A DNA stretch of 64,000 bases from a virus, in the IMG/VR virus record IMGVR_UViG_3300021197_001752, positions 62,001-126,000 of that record, one strand, 5' to 3'. Positions 17,145 through 23,183 of this stretch are shown here, one piece after another (positions within the stretch are counted from its first letter, which is position 1; the number at the start of each line of letters is the position of its first letter). Under the pieces are notes generated by a model. The model made no database searches. It had not been told where the DNA came from and saw only the letters and a program-made list of their open reading frames with translations. The position numbers and the translations under genes were made by a program.

Positions 17145-17220
17145 TGGTGCCCAAAGTAGGACTTGAACCTACAACCTTCGGTTTACAAAACCGCTGCTCT
17201 ACCAGTTGAGCCATTCGGGC
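17145..17220 (-). tRNA. tRNA-Thr (anticodon UGU)
   Basis: 76 nt with encoded CCA. Acceptor GCCCGAA/TTTGGGC, D stem GCTC/GAGC, anticodon loop TTTGTAA and T-loop TTCAAGT all fold. The loop places UGU at 34-36, reading ACA/ACG threonine codons. Confidence 0.95.
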
Positions 17221-17221
17221 A

Positions 17222-17298
17222 TGGTAGTCCACCGAGGAATCGAACCTCGAACCTACTGATTATGAGTCAGTTGCTCTAACCAATTGAGCTAGTGGACC
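17222..17298 (-). tRNA. tRNA with CAU anticodon, probably tRNA-Ile2 (lysidine target)
   Basis: 77 nt with encoded CCA; acceptor GGTCCAC/GTGGACT, loop CTCATAA, T-loop TTCGATT. CAU could be Met or Ile2. The acceptor holds C4-G69 and C5-G68, the two pairs E. coli TilS uses to pick tRNA-Ile2 over elongator tRNA-Met, and a tilS gene starts nine bases upstream. It is therefore called Ile2, which after lysidine formation reads AUA. Confidence 0.85.
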
Positions 17299-17307
17299 AC
17301 AGTTCTG

Positions 17308-17910
17308 TTAGTTGTTATTATACCTGCTTTCTACAATTTTTTTAAATGTTTTTTGGATACCTGGGTTAATTTCTTTTGCAACGGGCATCATGTCATGTCT
17401 AATAATACTTCTCATAAACTTTCTATTATTATTGCCAGGGTCAGTTAGGAAAGGAACATTCTTCCGTGTGCACCAGTCAACTAAGTTTTGTTTTGAGGTA
17501 GATAAGAAAGGACGGATAACATTTTTATTTTGATAAGGGATAAACTTTCCTTTACCATGTACAGATGAAAATAGAAACCACTCAATAACGTCGTCTAAAT
17601 TATGTCCAGTTACAATGGGTAGTTTATAGTCATGAAATCGCTTGTAGCGTTCATCCCGCCAGTGCTCCTCAAGTGACTTGCCGCTTGGACGAGATTCTGA
17701 TAAAACGCTGGTTACAAATGGGATTTTCTTACCTGCGCAATAGCTTCTAAGAAAGTGATAAGCTTCGTCGCCAAAGGTTGTACCATGATCAAAATAGTAT
17801 GCTGTAACATTATGATTATTATTAAGGAAATCTAAGATAGCCATAGAATCAGGACCACCACTAACGGCGACTACTAACTCCCTGGGTAACTTCCCTAAAA
17901 CTTTCAGCAT
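17308..17910 (-). CDS. tilS: Minimal tRNA(Ile)-lysidine synthetase
   Basis: 200 residues. It modifies C34 of the CAU tRNA-Ile to lysidine using ATP and lysine, which changes charging from Met to Ile and decoding from AUG to AUA. Residues 13-20 are the N-type PP-loop VVAVSGGPDS. VTGHNLDDVIEWFLF is the second conserved block, and FLTDPGNNNRKFMRSIIRH is the TilS DPSNxxxxFxRxxIRH signature. Cellular TilS proteins have an extra C-terminal domain (E. coli 432 residues); only the catalytic core is kept here. The gene sits between tRNA-Arg and tRNA-Ile2 and shares their transcript and terminator. Confidence 0.92.
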   Translation of the reverse strand: MLKVLGKLPRELVVAVSGGPDSMAILDFLNNNHNVTAYYFDHGTTFGDEAYHFLRSYCAGKKIPFVTSVLSESRPSGKSLEEHWRDERYKRFHDYKLPIVTGHNLDDVIEWFLFSSVHGKGKFIPYQNKNVIRPFLSTSKQNLVDWCTRKNVPFLTDPGNNNRKFMRSIIRHDMMPVAKEINPGIQKTFKKIVESRYNNN

Positions 17911-17922
17911 CTCGAAACTCCT

Positions 17923-17999
17923 TGGTGATCCAGGCAGGATTTGAACCTGCGACCCACGGTTTAGAAGACCGTTGCTCTATCCAACTGAGCTACTGGACC
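17923..17999 (-). tRNA. tRNA-Arg (anticodon UCU)
   Basis: 77 nt with encoded CCA. Acceptor GGTCCAG/CTGGATC, anticodon stem ACGGT/ACCGT with loop CTTCTAA, T-loop TTCAAAT. Reads AGA/AGG, codons often rare in bacterial hosts. Confidence 0.95.
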
Positions 18000-18004
18000 A
18001 TATG

Positions 18005-18079
18005 TGGAGCGGATGGTAGGACTCTCACCTACGTCTTTTGAATGGTATCCAAACGCTTTGATCCCTAAGCTACATCCGC
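18005..18079 (-). tRNA. tRNA-Gly-like, unusual anticodon ACC
   Basis: 75 nt. Perfect acceptor GCGGATG/CATCCGC with U73 and encoded CCA. The anticodon stem TTTGG/TCAAA closes loop ATACCAT, giving ACC at 34-36 with U33 and A37. G1-C72, C2-G71, G3-C70, C35, C36 and U73 are the E. coli tRNA-Gly identity set, which supports glycine. The T-loop TGAGAGT lacks the usual TTC, so function is less certain. It would read GGU. Confidence 0.7.
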
Positions 18080-18084
18080 AAAAG

Positions 18085-18170
18085 TGAAGAGTTTTCGCCC
18101 AAGTACGCTTAGGGCTCCTGTCCATATTTGTATCTAACCCTACAAACCGTTTTCCACACGCAACTCTTCA
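18085..18170 (-). ncRNA. Structured RNA element of unknown class
   Basis: A perfect 9-bp inverted repeat (TGAAGAGTT / AACTCTTCA) encloses two hairpins: TTTGTA/TACAAA with an 8-nt loop, and GCCCTAAG/CTTGGGC with loop CGTA and one bulge. GAAA separates the second hairpin from the closing helix. It sits six bases upstream of tRNA-Gly on the same transcript. No T-arm or D-arm of tRNA type can be formed. Function unknown; it may guide processing or be an independent small RNA. Confidence 0.5.
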
Positions 18171-18279
18171 AAGGTATGTGGTTACTGAAGGTAGGGACGC
18201 TGGCTCTTTATGCTTCCTGCCAGATCGGTTCGGGTTTAGCCCTGACACTTATCTTCGTCTTGTGTATTTATTTTTCATT
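18171..18279 (-). other. Non-coding spacer before tRNA island
   Basis: No open frame with a ribosome site. A CTGGC/GCCAG hairpin and a GGG/CCC hairpin are visible on the minus strand. Probably the leader of the tRNA transcript or the 3' end of the small-gene mRNA. Confidence 0.4.
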
Positions 18280-18498
18280 TTATTCTTCCTCGTCTGGGAC
18301 CCAATTACCAAAGCCAACACCGCCATGCCAGAAATCAATAGCACTTTCTGGTGCTGCTGTCCCTGTGTCTGGGATGACATCAACCCAATCAGTAACAAAC
18401 TTATCTACAGAAGCGTTGAAATCGTCAAGGGATGCCCCTTCTCTGCTGATGATCTCGATTGTAAAATTACACTTCCACTGTTTTTTATTTTCAGGCAT
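18280..18498 (-). CDS. Small acidic protein, unknown function
   Basis: 72 residues, ATG at 18498 with AAGGAG seven bases upstream. Starts MPENKKQWKCNFTIEIISRE, like a one-layer beta-alpha fold, and ends in an acidic WVPDEEE tail. Last gene of the operon driven by the promoter at 19313-19340. Confidence 0.7.
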   Translation of the reverse strand: MPENKKQWKCNFTIEIISREGASLDDFNASVDKFVTDWVDVIPDTGTAAPESAIDFWHGGVGFGNWVPDEEE

Positions 18499-18508
18499 TA
18501 CGATCTCC

Positions 18509-18778
18509 TTAAAAGGTTAGCCAGTAAATAGGTTGTTCTAAATTCAAAAGTGCTCCACCAATCATACCAACACTGATTCCTGCCAGAAACATTAGTGGCT
18601 GCATCCATCGTGATCTGTAAGCCCGACCAGCGTCAATAGAAGCATCAATGATGAACTTAGGTGATACACCCCAATCAGGAGTCATCATTTCTTCTGGTGT
18701 CAATCTACCACTCTCAAGACACTTGAGAAGAAACTCATACATATCATCTGTATTATCAAACTCTTTTAAGTGACTCAT
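18509..18778 (-). CDS. Small membrane-anchored protein, unknown
   Basis: 89 residues. The N-terminal 60 are soluble (MSHLKEFDNTDDMYEFLLKC) and a C-terminal membrane helix is formed by PLMFLAGISVGMIGGALLN. Tail-anchored topology suggests the bulk faces the cytoplasm. Same operon as its neighbours. Confidence 0.7.
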   Translation of the reverse strand: MSHLKEFDNTDDMYEFLLKCLESGRLTPEEMMTPDWGVSPKFIIDASIDAGRAYRSRWMQPLMFLAGISVGMIGGALLNLEQPIYWLTF

Positions 18779-18786
18779 ACTGTCTC

Positions 18787-19101
18787 CTAGATTCCGTAGA
18801 CGCCGATGACGTCTTTTGCTTTGTCTTCAAGAATGTTTCCACGAGAGAAGTTCCGAGCAGGAGACTTCCAAGAAGCAGGCTTCCAAATCAAGCCATCCTC
18901 TTTACTGACGAAGAACCAAACGTGCTGGTTGTATTCGCCCTGTGACTTGATGACTTTGTAATACTTGCCGCCCTCTTTGACTTTGACTTTGGGAACCTCC
19001 AAGTTTGGCAACTTAGAACTGTAGTGTTCACTGACAATCTCAACACACTGACCAATGAAGTCTTGCAGATGAAACTCAACTTCGGGATTTGCAATAGCCA
19101 T
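18787..19101 (-). CDS. Small conserved-type phage protein, unknown
   Basis: 104 residues. The N-terminal helix (FHLQDFIGQCVEIVSEHY) is followed by VKEGGKYYKVIKSQ and a motif HVWFFVSKEDGLIWKPASWK, a short beta sheet with aromatic residues. No known active site. It overlaps the upstream gene by TAATG. Similar short proteins seem common in marine phages, judged from memory. Confidence 0.7.
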   Translation of the reverse strand: MAIANPEVEFHLQDFIGQCVEIVSEHYSSKLPNLEVPKVKVKEGGKYYKVIKSQGEYNQHVWFFVSKEDGLIWKPASWKSPARNFSRGNILEDKAKDVIGVYGI

Positions 19102-19292
19102 TATGCTTCCTTTCGTAATGCTTCTGCGTGGTGATGTTGGATGGGGTACATACTTTTTTTATTTACACCCCAATCCACAACGACCATCTGGTGACCATCA
19201 AACTGGTGACCCTCAAGGCTAATAACTTTACCAATACTATTATGGTAAAGCGGGTGAAAACGGTGACTAACTTTGGAACCTACTTGAATCAT
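19101..19292 (-). CDS. SH3-like small barrel protein
   Basis: 63 residues. MIQVGSKVSHRFHPLYHNSI then GKVISLEG and MVVVDWGVNKK give the 'GxxVxH ... GxV ... VxWG' pattern of small SH3-like barrels. First gene of an operon: ATG 19292 is 21 bases after the -10 box of the cassette promoter and has AAGGGAG. Partner unknown. Confidence 0.7.
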   Translation of the reverse strand: MIQVGSKVSHRFHPLYHNSIGKVISLEGHQFDGHQMVVVDWGVNKKSMYPIQHHHAEALRKEA

Positions 19293-19312
19293 TTCTCTCT
19301 CCCTTACAATTT

Positions 19313-19340
19313 ATAATACCACACTATATCAAAGTGTCAA
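19313..19340 (-). promoter_or_regulatory. Cassette promoter (sigma70-like, 16-nt spacer)
   Basis: TTGACA (19335-19340), 16 nt, TATTAT (19313-19318), then the shared leader AAATTGTAAGGGAG that includes the ribosome site. Drives 19292 to 18280. Confidence 0.8.
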
Positions 19341-19348
19341 GCAAATAT

Positions 19349-19624
19349 TTAAACTTTTTCTAGATTACATGCGTAGTCAACAAACAATCCGATATTAGAC
19401 TCTTTAACACCTACTGGTTGCAGCCGAAACATCAGATGATCCTCAGCACCTTCGTAGGCCCGATCAAAAGCATCGTCGTTAGCTGATGACAAACTTTCCA
19501 CCAAGCACATAACAGGAACTGCTTTGTTACCTGCATCGTCAAAGTTGCCACCTGCCATCACAAGATCCCCAAGCTTGATGGGGCATCGTGCTTTGATTTC
19601 TTCTAAGATTTCTTTGCTTCTCAT
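19349..19624 (-). CDS. Small SH3-like protein, unknown
   Basis: 91 residues. IKLGDLVMAGGNFDD is the GDLV core; the rest is mixed alpha-beta with an acidic middle (YEGAEDHLMF). Adjacent to the 19625 gene without a gap, so translation is coupled. Confidence 0.7.
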   Translation of the reverse strand: MRSKEILEEIKARCPIKLGDLVMAGGNFDDAGNKAVPVMCLVESLSSANDDAFDRAYEGAEDHLMFRLQPVGVKESNIGLFVDYACNLEKV

Positions 19625-20080
19625 TTATGCCGCCAACTCTAAATCACGCTCGGAGTAGAAAGGATTGTAACTGTCTTCACTACCTGGGTACTGAACCTTG
19701 TAGTTACCGCCAGACTCAGCTTGGATCACCAAGGCAACCTTGCCTGCCAGCTTCCAACGCTGATTACGCTTACTGTTCTTGAACTGAACAAGTGAACCGA
19801 CTTCGTACTTCGGAGGCAGCGGAGCCAGCGAATCAAGTGCTTGCTTGAGATTATCAAGATGATAACCAGCGAAGTAATCAACCATAGCATCACTATGGTC
19901 ATTATAGCGACGCACATGGGGGTTACTGATGTGACCATCACTATTGACCCAAAATGAAATCTCACTCAAAGCACCCTCAAAGCGAACGTAAACTTTGCGA
20001 TCACTCTGGTCGATTTCAACCTCACGACCAACGATGCTGGCACGCTTCTGGATTCTCTTGATAGCATTCTCTAACTTCAT
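19625..20080 (-). CDS. Small protein with C-terminal SH3-like domain
   Basis: 151 residues. Residues 1-95 form an alpha-beta region (RKVYVRFEGALSEISFWVNS). The C-terminal part, YEVGSLVQFKNSKRNQRWKL then GKVALVIQ and YKVQYPGSED, has the GSLV / GKV / YKVxYP barrel pattern. ATG 20080 lies 23 bases after the -10 of its cassette promoter. Function unknown; RNA or protein binding plausible. Confidence 0.75.
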   Translation of the reverse strand: MKLENAIKRIQKRASIVGREVEIDQSDRKVYVRFEGALSEISFWVNSDGHISNPHVRRYNDHSDAMVDYFAGYHLDNLKQALDSLAPLPPKYEVGSLVQFKNSKRNQRWKLAGKVALVIQAESGGNYKVQYPGSEDSYNPFYSERDLELAA

Positions 20081-20102
20081 AACTCTATCTCCCTTACAAT
20101 TT

Positions 20103-20130
20103 ATAATACCATAGCACGGCTATATGTCAA
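20103..20130 (-). promoter_or_regulatory. Cassette promoter (sigma70-like, 16-nt spacer)
   Basis: TTGACA (20125-20130), 16 nt, TATTAT (20103-20108), then AAATTGTAAGGGAG. Drives the 20080 and 19624 genes. Confidence 0.8.
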
Positions 20131-20149
20131 GGAAATCAAAATAAAAAAA

Positions 20150-20180
20150 GATAAAAAAAAGACACCCCCGAAGGAGTGCC
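20150..20180 (-). terminator. Rho-independent terminator
   Basis: Minus strand GGCACTCC-TTCG-GGGGTGTC hairpin followed by TTTTTTTTATC. Ends the transcript of the 20211-20693 gene. Confidence 0.88.
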
Positions 20181-20210
20181 TTTCTCTTAGCCAAAGCTGT
20201 AGATTACCTA

Positions 20211-20693
20211 TTAGGCACCGACAACAGTAGGCTCGAATCCAAACCATTGGGTTGCATCGGCTGCGATACAAACCAACATTGCATTTGCAGCAACAGTAAT
20301 TGCAGCATTATCAGACCCAGGTGAAACCTTATCACCCGTTGAAGGAAATACCTCTAAGGTGCTACCTGAGGAGTTCTGGATGAAATAAATATTCCCAGCC
20401 CCAACATCAGCTAAAGCGGGCAATTTAACACCTTTGGTGTTATCTCCACCAGTAACTACAACCATTGCACCACCTGTGGCACTAATAGCTGTCACATCGC
20501 CCTGGTTAGACCCTGCTGCTGTAACAGCCTGCGCTCCGACTGATAAACCTCCACCAAAAAGTGGTGTTGATTGTACCGAAACTGCACCCGTCATCCCGAC
20601 TTGACCCGTCACAGAGAGTGAATTTTGAATTGTAACCCCAGATCCAGCACTTTGTACCAAACCCTTTCCATCACTAAATACCGATTGTACCAT
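20211..20693 (-). CDS. Small structural (fibre/decoration-type) protein
   Basis: 160 residues, Gly/Ala/Val/Ser-rich and beta-predicted. VTIQNSLSVTGQVGMTGAV resembles a fibre shaft, and the C-terminal domain GNIYFIQNSSGSTLEVFPST to DATQWFGFEP resembles the small beta domain at the end of many phage fibre or head-decoration proteins. Monocistronic: its own upstream motif, a long 5' leader with a stem, and its own terminator. Strong isolated expression would fit a virion component. Confidence 0.65.
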   Translation of the reverse strand: MVQSVFSDGKGLVQSAGSGVTIQNSLSVTGQVGMTGAVSVQSTPLFGGGLSVGAQAVTAAGSNQGDVTAISATGGAMVVVTGGDNTKGVKLPALADVGAGNIYFIQNSSGSTLEVFPSTGDKVSPGSDNAAITVAANAMLVCIAADATQWFGFEPTVVGA

Positions 20694-20717
20694 AATATCC
20701 TCCTATCTTACATGCTT

Positions 20718-20760
20718 CCGACACGAGGCGTAAGTTCCCTCAATTATGGTCGTGTGTCGG
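20718..20760 (-). promoter_or_regulatory. 5' leader stem of structural gene
   Basis: Perfect 7-bp inverted repeat CCGACAC/GTGTCGG, 29 bases apart, in the leader of the 20211-20693 gene between the CTATTTA motif and the ribosome site AGGAGG. Confidence 0.4.
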
Positions 20761-20764
20761 GCTT

Positions 20765-20776
20765 ATAATAAATAGC
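20765..20776 (-). promoter_or_regulatory. CTATTTA motif, candidate late promoter
   Basis: Minus strand GTGCTATTTATTAT, 72-83 bases upstream of ATG 20693. Confidence 0.35.
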
Positions 20777-20800
20777 ACGTTACTTGTGCAAATGTTAAAT

Positions 20801-21271
20801 TTATTTACCCCAGTTAGGGAATCTTTTTTTATAATATATTCTTAGTCGGTTGACCTTGTTGGCGTAAGCTAATATTTTATCTTTGTTCTTTGAAACTTTC
20901 CACCCTGGTCCGCCATTATAGCAGGCAGGAAGATTTAGTCCTTGGCATGTTTTATACCTTCTCATTTCTTTCAGGACAACCATCGCTGCAACCGTTGCAT
21001 GGTAAGGATTAGACATGTCTTTATAAAATGTTTTTCTGTCTTTATATTCCCACTCTCTGCCCCAGAAAGACCAGTTGATTTGAAATAGACCATAGTCATT
21101 AGTTTTAGATATACTGAATGGATTTAGTCTAGATTCTACCCACGCTATTGAAACCAGTAGGTATGGGTCTTCTCCAACGGGTCTAGCCTTTTCAATTATT
21201 GTATGAGCCATAGACGTCTGTTGTACCGTGAAGTACGACGGGAAACTTAAAGATAATAATAACCACAACAT
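20801..21271 (-). CDS. Exported lytic transglycosylase (SLT family)
   Basis: 156 residues. An N-terminal hydrophobic stretch (MLWLLLSLSFPSYFTV) acts as a signal peptide or anchor. The catalytic Glu is in WVESRLNPFS, followed by DYGLFQINWSFWG and LPACYNGGPGW, the ES / GLxQIN / YNGGP motifs of soluble lytic transglycosylases. It cleaves peptidoglycan glycan strands with 1,6-anhydro product and could serve lysis or act during entry. It precedes small membrane-protein genes in the same direction. Compact relative to cellular Slt; catalytic motifs complete. Confidence 0.88.
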   Translation of the reverse strand: MLWLLLSLSFPSYFTVQQTSMAHTIIEKARPVGEDPYLLVSIAWVESRLNPFSISKTNDYGLFQINWSFWGREWEYKDRKTFYKDMSNPYHATVAAMVVLKEMRRYKTCQGLNLPACYNGGPGWKVSKNKDKILAYANKVNRLRIYYKKRFPNWGK

Positions 21272-21281
21272 AATGATCTAA

Positions 21282-21464
21282 CTAGAAGCCACAGCATTCA
21301 TCGGGAAACATATTATTTGAAACTCCCGACTGATTAAAACTAGCAGCATCCTTTGGCACCTCATAAAACTCCATGTCGATCATGAAGGTTTCTAGGGCAT
21401 CCTGAATGGTGGGTGCCCAGATTGTAAAGGTCATACCACGGACTTCGATTTGAAAGCAGTTCAT
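21282..21464 (-). CDS. Small unknown protein
   Basis: 60 residues, ATG 21464 in an ATGA overlap with the upstream membrane-protein gene and with AAAGGA upstream. Begins MNCFQIEVRGMTFTIWAPTI, a beta-beta-alpha pattern; ends in DECCGF. No known family. Confidence 0.65.
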   Translation of the reverse strand: MNCFQIEVRGMTFTIWAPTIQDALETFMIDMEFYEVPKDAASFNQSGVSNNMFPDECCGF

Positions 21465-21679
21465 TTGTTATCCTTTCGAGAACGCTTATTACGCATATAC
21501 CGATATTGTTCCCTCTGCAATCTTTGCAGAGTTAATATTCTTTCTTCTTTTATCCTCTTCAACAATTCTCTCTGCTTCTCTGCGTGCTTTGATTTCAGCC
21601 AGGCGATGAACATTATAGTTCCACCAGGCAAAAGCAGGGCTAACAGAATACCAGCCAGTAGAGTAATCGATGGAAACAC
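21461..21679 (-). CDS. Small membrane protein with basic coiled tail
   Basis: 72 residues from GTG 21679, AAGGA eight bases upstream. ITLLAGILLALLLPGGTIMF is a membrane helix; the rest is a basic helix (RIKEERILTLQRLQREQ). Chosen over an overlapping 63-residue frame (ATG at about 21677, MSVSIDYSTGWYS) because its stop overlaps the next ATG by ATGA. The other frame is also protein-like, so some doubt remains. Near the transglycosylase, so a lysis role such as holin or spanin part is possible. Confidence 0.6.
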   Translation of the reverse strand: MFPSITLLAGILLALLLPGGTIMFIAWLKSKHAEKQRELLKRIKEERILTLQRLQREQYRYMRNKRSRKDNK

Positions 21680-21690
21680 TCATAACATCC

Positions 21691-22011
21691 TTATACGTCT
21701 TCAAACAAAAATGGCTCACCATCTTCGTCAAACTGGACAATCAAAGAGAAGTCGTTTTCAATAGTTGTTTTAAACATTTTACTTTTCTTTCCGCTTGATT
21801 TTCCATTGTTGAGCCAGTAAACCATGTAACTACATGTTTTTTCACCAGCAAGATTCTCGTTTGTTACGTCATGGGCCTCTGTCACCACACCCCAAAGAGA
21901 AGGATCTTTATAATGTTTTACCCAAGTACCATACGGCAGAGCGTGCTCTGGACGGTCCTCTTTGAGTTTATCGATAATATCACCTAGAATCTCTTTGAAG
22001 TGATCAGACAT
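21691..22011 (-). CDS. Small SH3-like protein
   Basis: 106 residues. The N-terminal helix FKEILGDIIDKLKED is followed by PYGTWVKHYKDPSLWGVVTE and CSYMVYWLNNGK, the 'WVKH ... GVV ... YxVxW' barrel pattern that recurs in this phage. Starts right after the upstream gene stop. Confidence 0.7.
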   Translation of the reverse strand: MSDHFKEILGDIIDKLKEDRPEHALPYGTWVKHYKDPSLWGVVTEAHDVTNENLAGEKTCSYMVYWLNNGKSSGKKSKMFKTTIENDFSLIVQFDEDGEPFLFEDV

Positions 22012-22485
22012 CTACGCCTTCTTTCTGCTTCTTTTGGTAGACCGCTTTTTAGTTGTTGCCTTAGTAGCGGTCTTACTAGCAGTTCTTGTTTTAGTTACAG
22101 TCTTTGCTTTAGGTTCAGTAGTCGTCTTTTTGACAACTGGGGTGGTTGTAACTTCTGTCGTCACCTTAGTAGTCTTAGCAGTCACTGGCGTGGTCGTAGT
22201 GGTCGTCGCAGCAGTCGTTTCAACTTCCACTGGAGTTGCTTTGGCTTTAACTTCTACAGGGGTAGACGTGGTTGTGGCGCTACCACCAAAAAGTGTTTCC
22301 TGAAATACCTTATGGTGTTCTTCCTTATCATAACGTGCTTCTGCATCAGCTTTACGAAGAGCCTTCTTTACCTCAACTTCCGTTAGTACTTTAGCACGCT
22401 CTAGTGGCAGGGTGGGATCATCCTGCATCATTTCCCTCATACGATTTATGAATGCCAATCGTCTTCTTTTTCTTCTCTTAGCCAT
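22012..22485 (-). CDS. Thr/Lys/Ala-rich low-complexity protein
   Basis: 157 residues. Residues 1-60 are basic then helical (MAKRRKRRRLAFINRMREMM). Residues 70-157 are almost only Thr, Ala, Lys, Val and Arg, ending KKRSTKRSRKKA. The tail resembles histone H1-type or secreted mucin-like tails; a DNA- or RNA-binding role fits the charge (inference). ATG 22485 with AGGAGG upstream and a CTATTTAAT motif at 22511-22520. Low-complexity coding repeats (acn gtn, aaa acn) may slip during replication. Confidence 0.65.
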   Translation of the reverse strand: MAKRRKRRRLAFINRMREMMQDDPTLPLERAKVLTEVEVKKALRKADAEARYDKEEHHKVFQETLFGGSATTTSTPVEVKAKATPVEVETTAATTTTTTPVTAKTTKVTTEVTTTPVVKKTTTEPKAKTVTKTRTASKTATKATTKKRSTKRSRKKA

Positions 22486-22510
22486 TTTATGTAACCTCCT
22501 TATTGGTTTT

Positions 22511-22520
22511 ATTAAATAGT
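22511..22520 (-). promoter_or_regulatory. CTATTTA motif, candidate late promoter
   Basis: Minus strand ACTATTTAAT, 34 bases upstream of ATG 22485. Confidence 0.35.
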
Positions 22521-22521
22521 T

Positions 22522-22713
22522 CTAATCAATAATCACGCCACCAGTCATGTCTTCGTTCATATCAATAATACAAATGCCACGATCAGAACCTGTAGGTGCT
22601 GTGGTAGACTCTTCATATATTTCATTATGCTGTGGTACTGGTAACTCTAATTCCTGTTCTTTGTAACGTTCCTTACGGCGTCGTTTGTCGGGCAAGTATG
22701 GATAAATTTTCAT
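22522..22713 (-). CDS. Small unknown protein
   Basis: 63 residues, ATG 22713. Basic N-terminus (PDKRRRKERYKEQE) and acidic C-terminus (CIIDMNEDMTGGVIID). First gene after the promoter overlapping the end of the pilin-like gene. No family recognised. Confidence 0.6.
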   Translation of the reverse strand: MKIYPYLPDKRRRKERYKEQELELPVPQHNEIYEESTTAPTGSDRGICIIDMNEDMTGGVIID

Positions 22714-22755
22714 GATGGAATATCCTCATGTTAAAGTTTATGACCCCTTATAATA

Positions 22756-22783
22756 GTTATACCTTAAAAATCATTATTGTCAA
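22756..22783 (-). promoter_or_regulatory. Sigma70-like promoter, 16-nt spacer
   Basis: TTGACA (22778-22783), 16 nt, TATAAC (22756-22761). It overlaps the last codons of the pilin-like gene and has the same spacing as the cassette promoters but a different leader. Confidence 0.65.
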
Positions 22784-23183
22784 GAGAATAAAAACTTTGA
22801 TATGTCACAGATGACTCATGTTTAGTATTTCTTTTATACCAGCCAGTGCTCTGAACATAATAATCACCACGACCTAAAGCCTGACCATACTGACCACAGC
22901 AGAACTTGATAGTGACTTCATAGTTATGTTTTTCAGACATCCTCTCATTGATCAGGTCAAGTTGCAAATTGGTTCCCGCTAAATTTTTTAGATAGTCATA
23001 TTCAAATCGCATAGCCGCAAAATGATTCATACCGCTTTGTGCAGCCATCGCCGCTTGGTTATGCCTACGTTTATTACCAGCGATCATCATTTCTAAATTG
23101 GTGGATTGGAAAAGCATGATTGCTAATCCAGTAAGCAGCATACCCATAGTAACAGCTACAATTAGTGCGAACCCTTTCCTCAA
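22764..23183 (-). CDS. Type IV pilin-like protein (PilX-type N-terminus)
   Basis: 139 residues. MRKGFALIVAVTMGMLLTGL is a class III signal: basic residues, Gly at -1, Phe at +1 for prepilin peptidase, then a hydrophobic helix. The following EMMIAGNKRRHNQAAMAAQS matches the 'kMAGNxRdrxxAfqAAEaalr' helix of PilX-family minor pilins. The usual Glu5 is absent. The C-terminal domain has a CC pair (IKFCCGQYG) and beta-type sequence. It would be processed and inserted by the host type IV pilus machinery. Start is TTG 23183 with AGGG upstream, overlapping the secreted partner gene by TTGA. Confidence 0.75.
   Translation of the reverse strand: MRKGFALIVAVTMGMLLTGLAIMLFQSTNLEMMIAGNKRRHNQAAMAAQSGMNHFAAMRFEYDYLKNLAGTNLQLDLINERMSEKHNYEVTIKFCCGQYGQALGRGDYYVQSTGWYKRNTKHESSVTYQSFYSLDNNDF

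Noticed and set aside
18085-18170. Structured element as a tRNA or hammerhead ribozyme
   Set aside because: No T-arm can be formed; GAAA lies before the closing helix as in hammerheads, but the CUGANGA core is missing.
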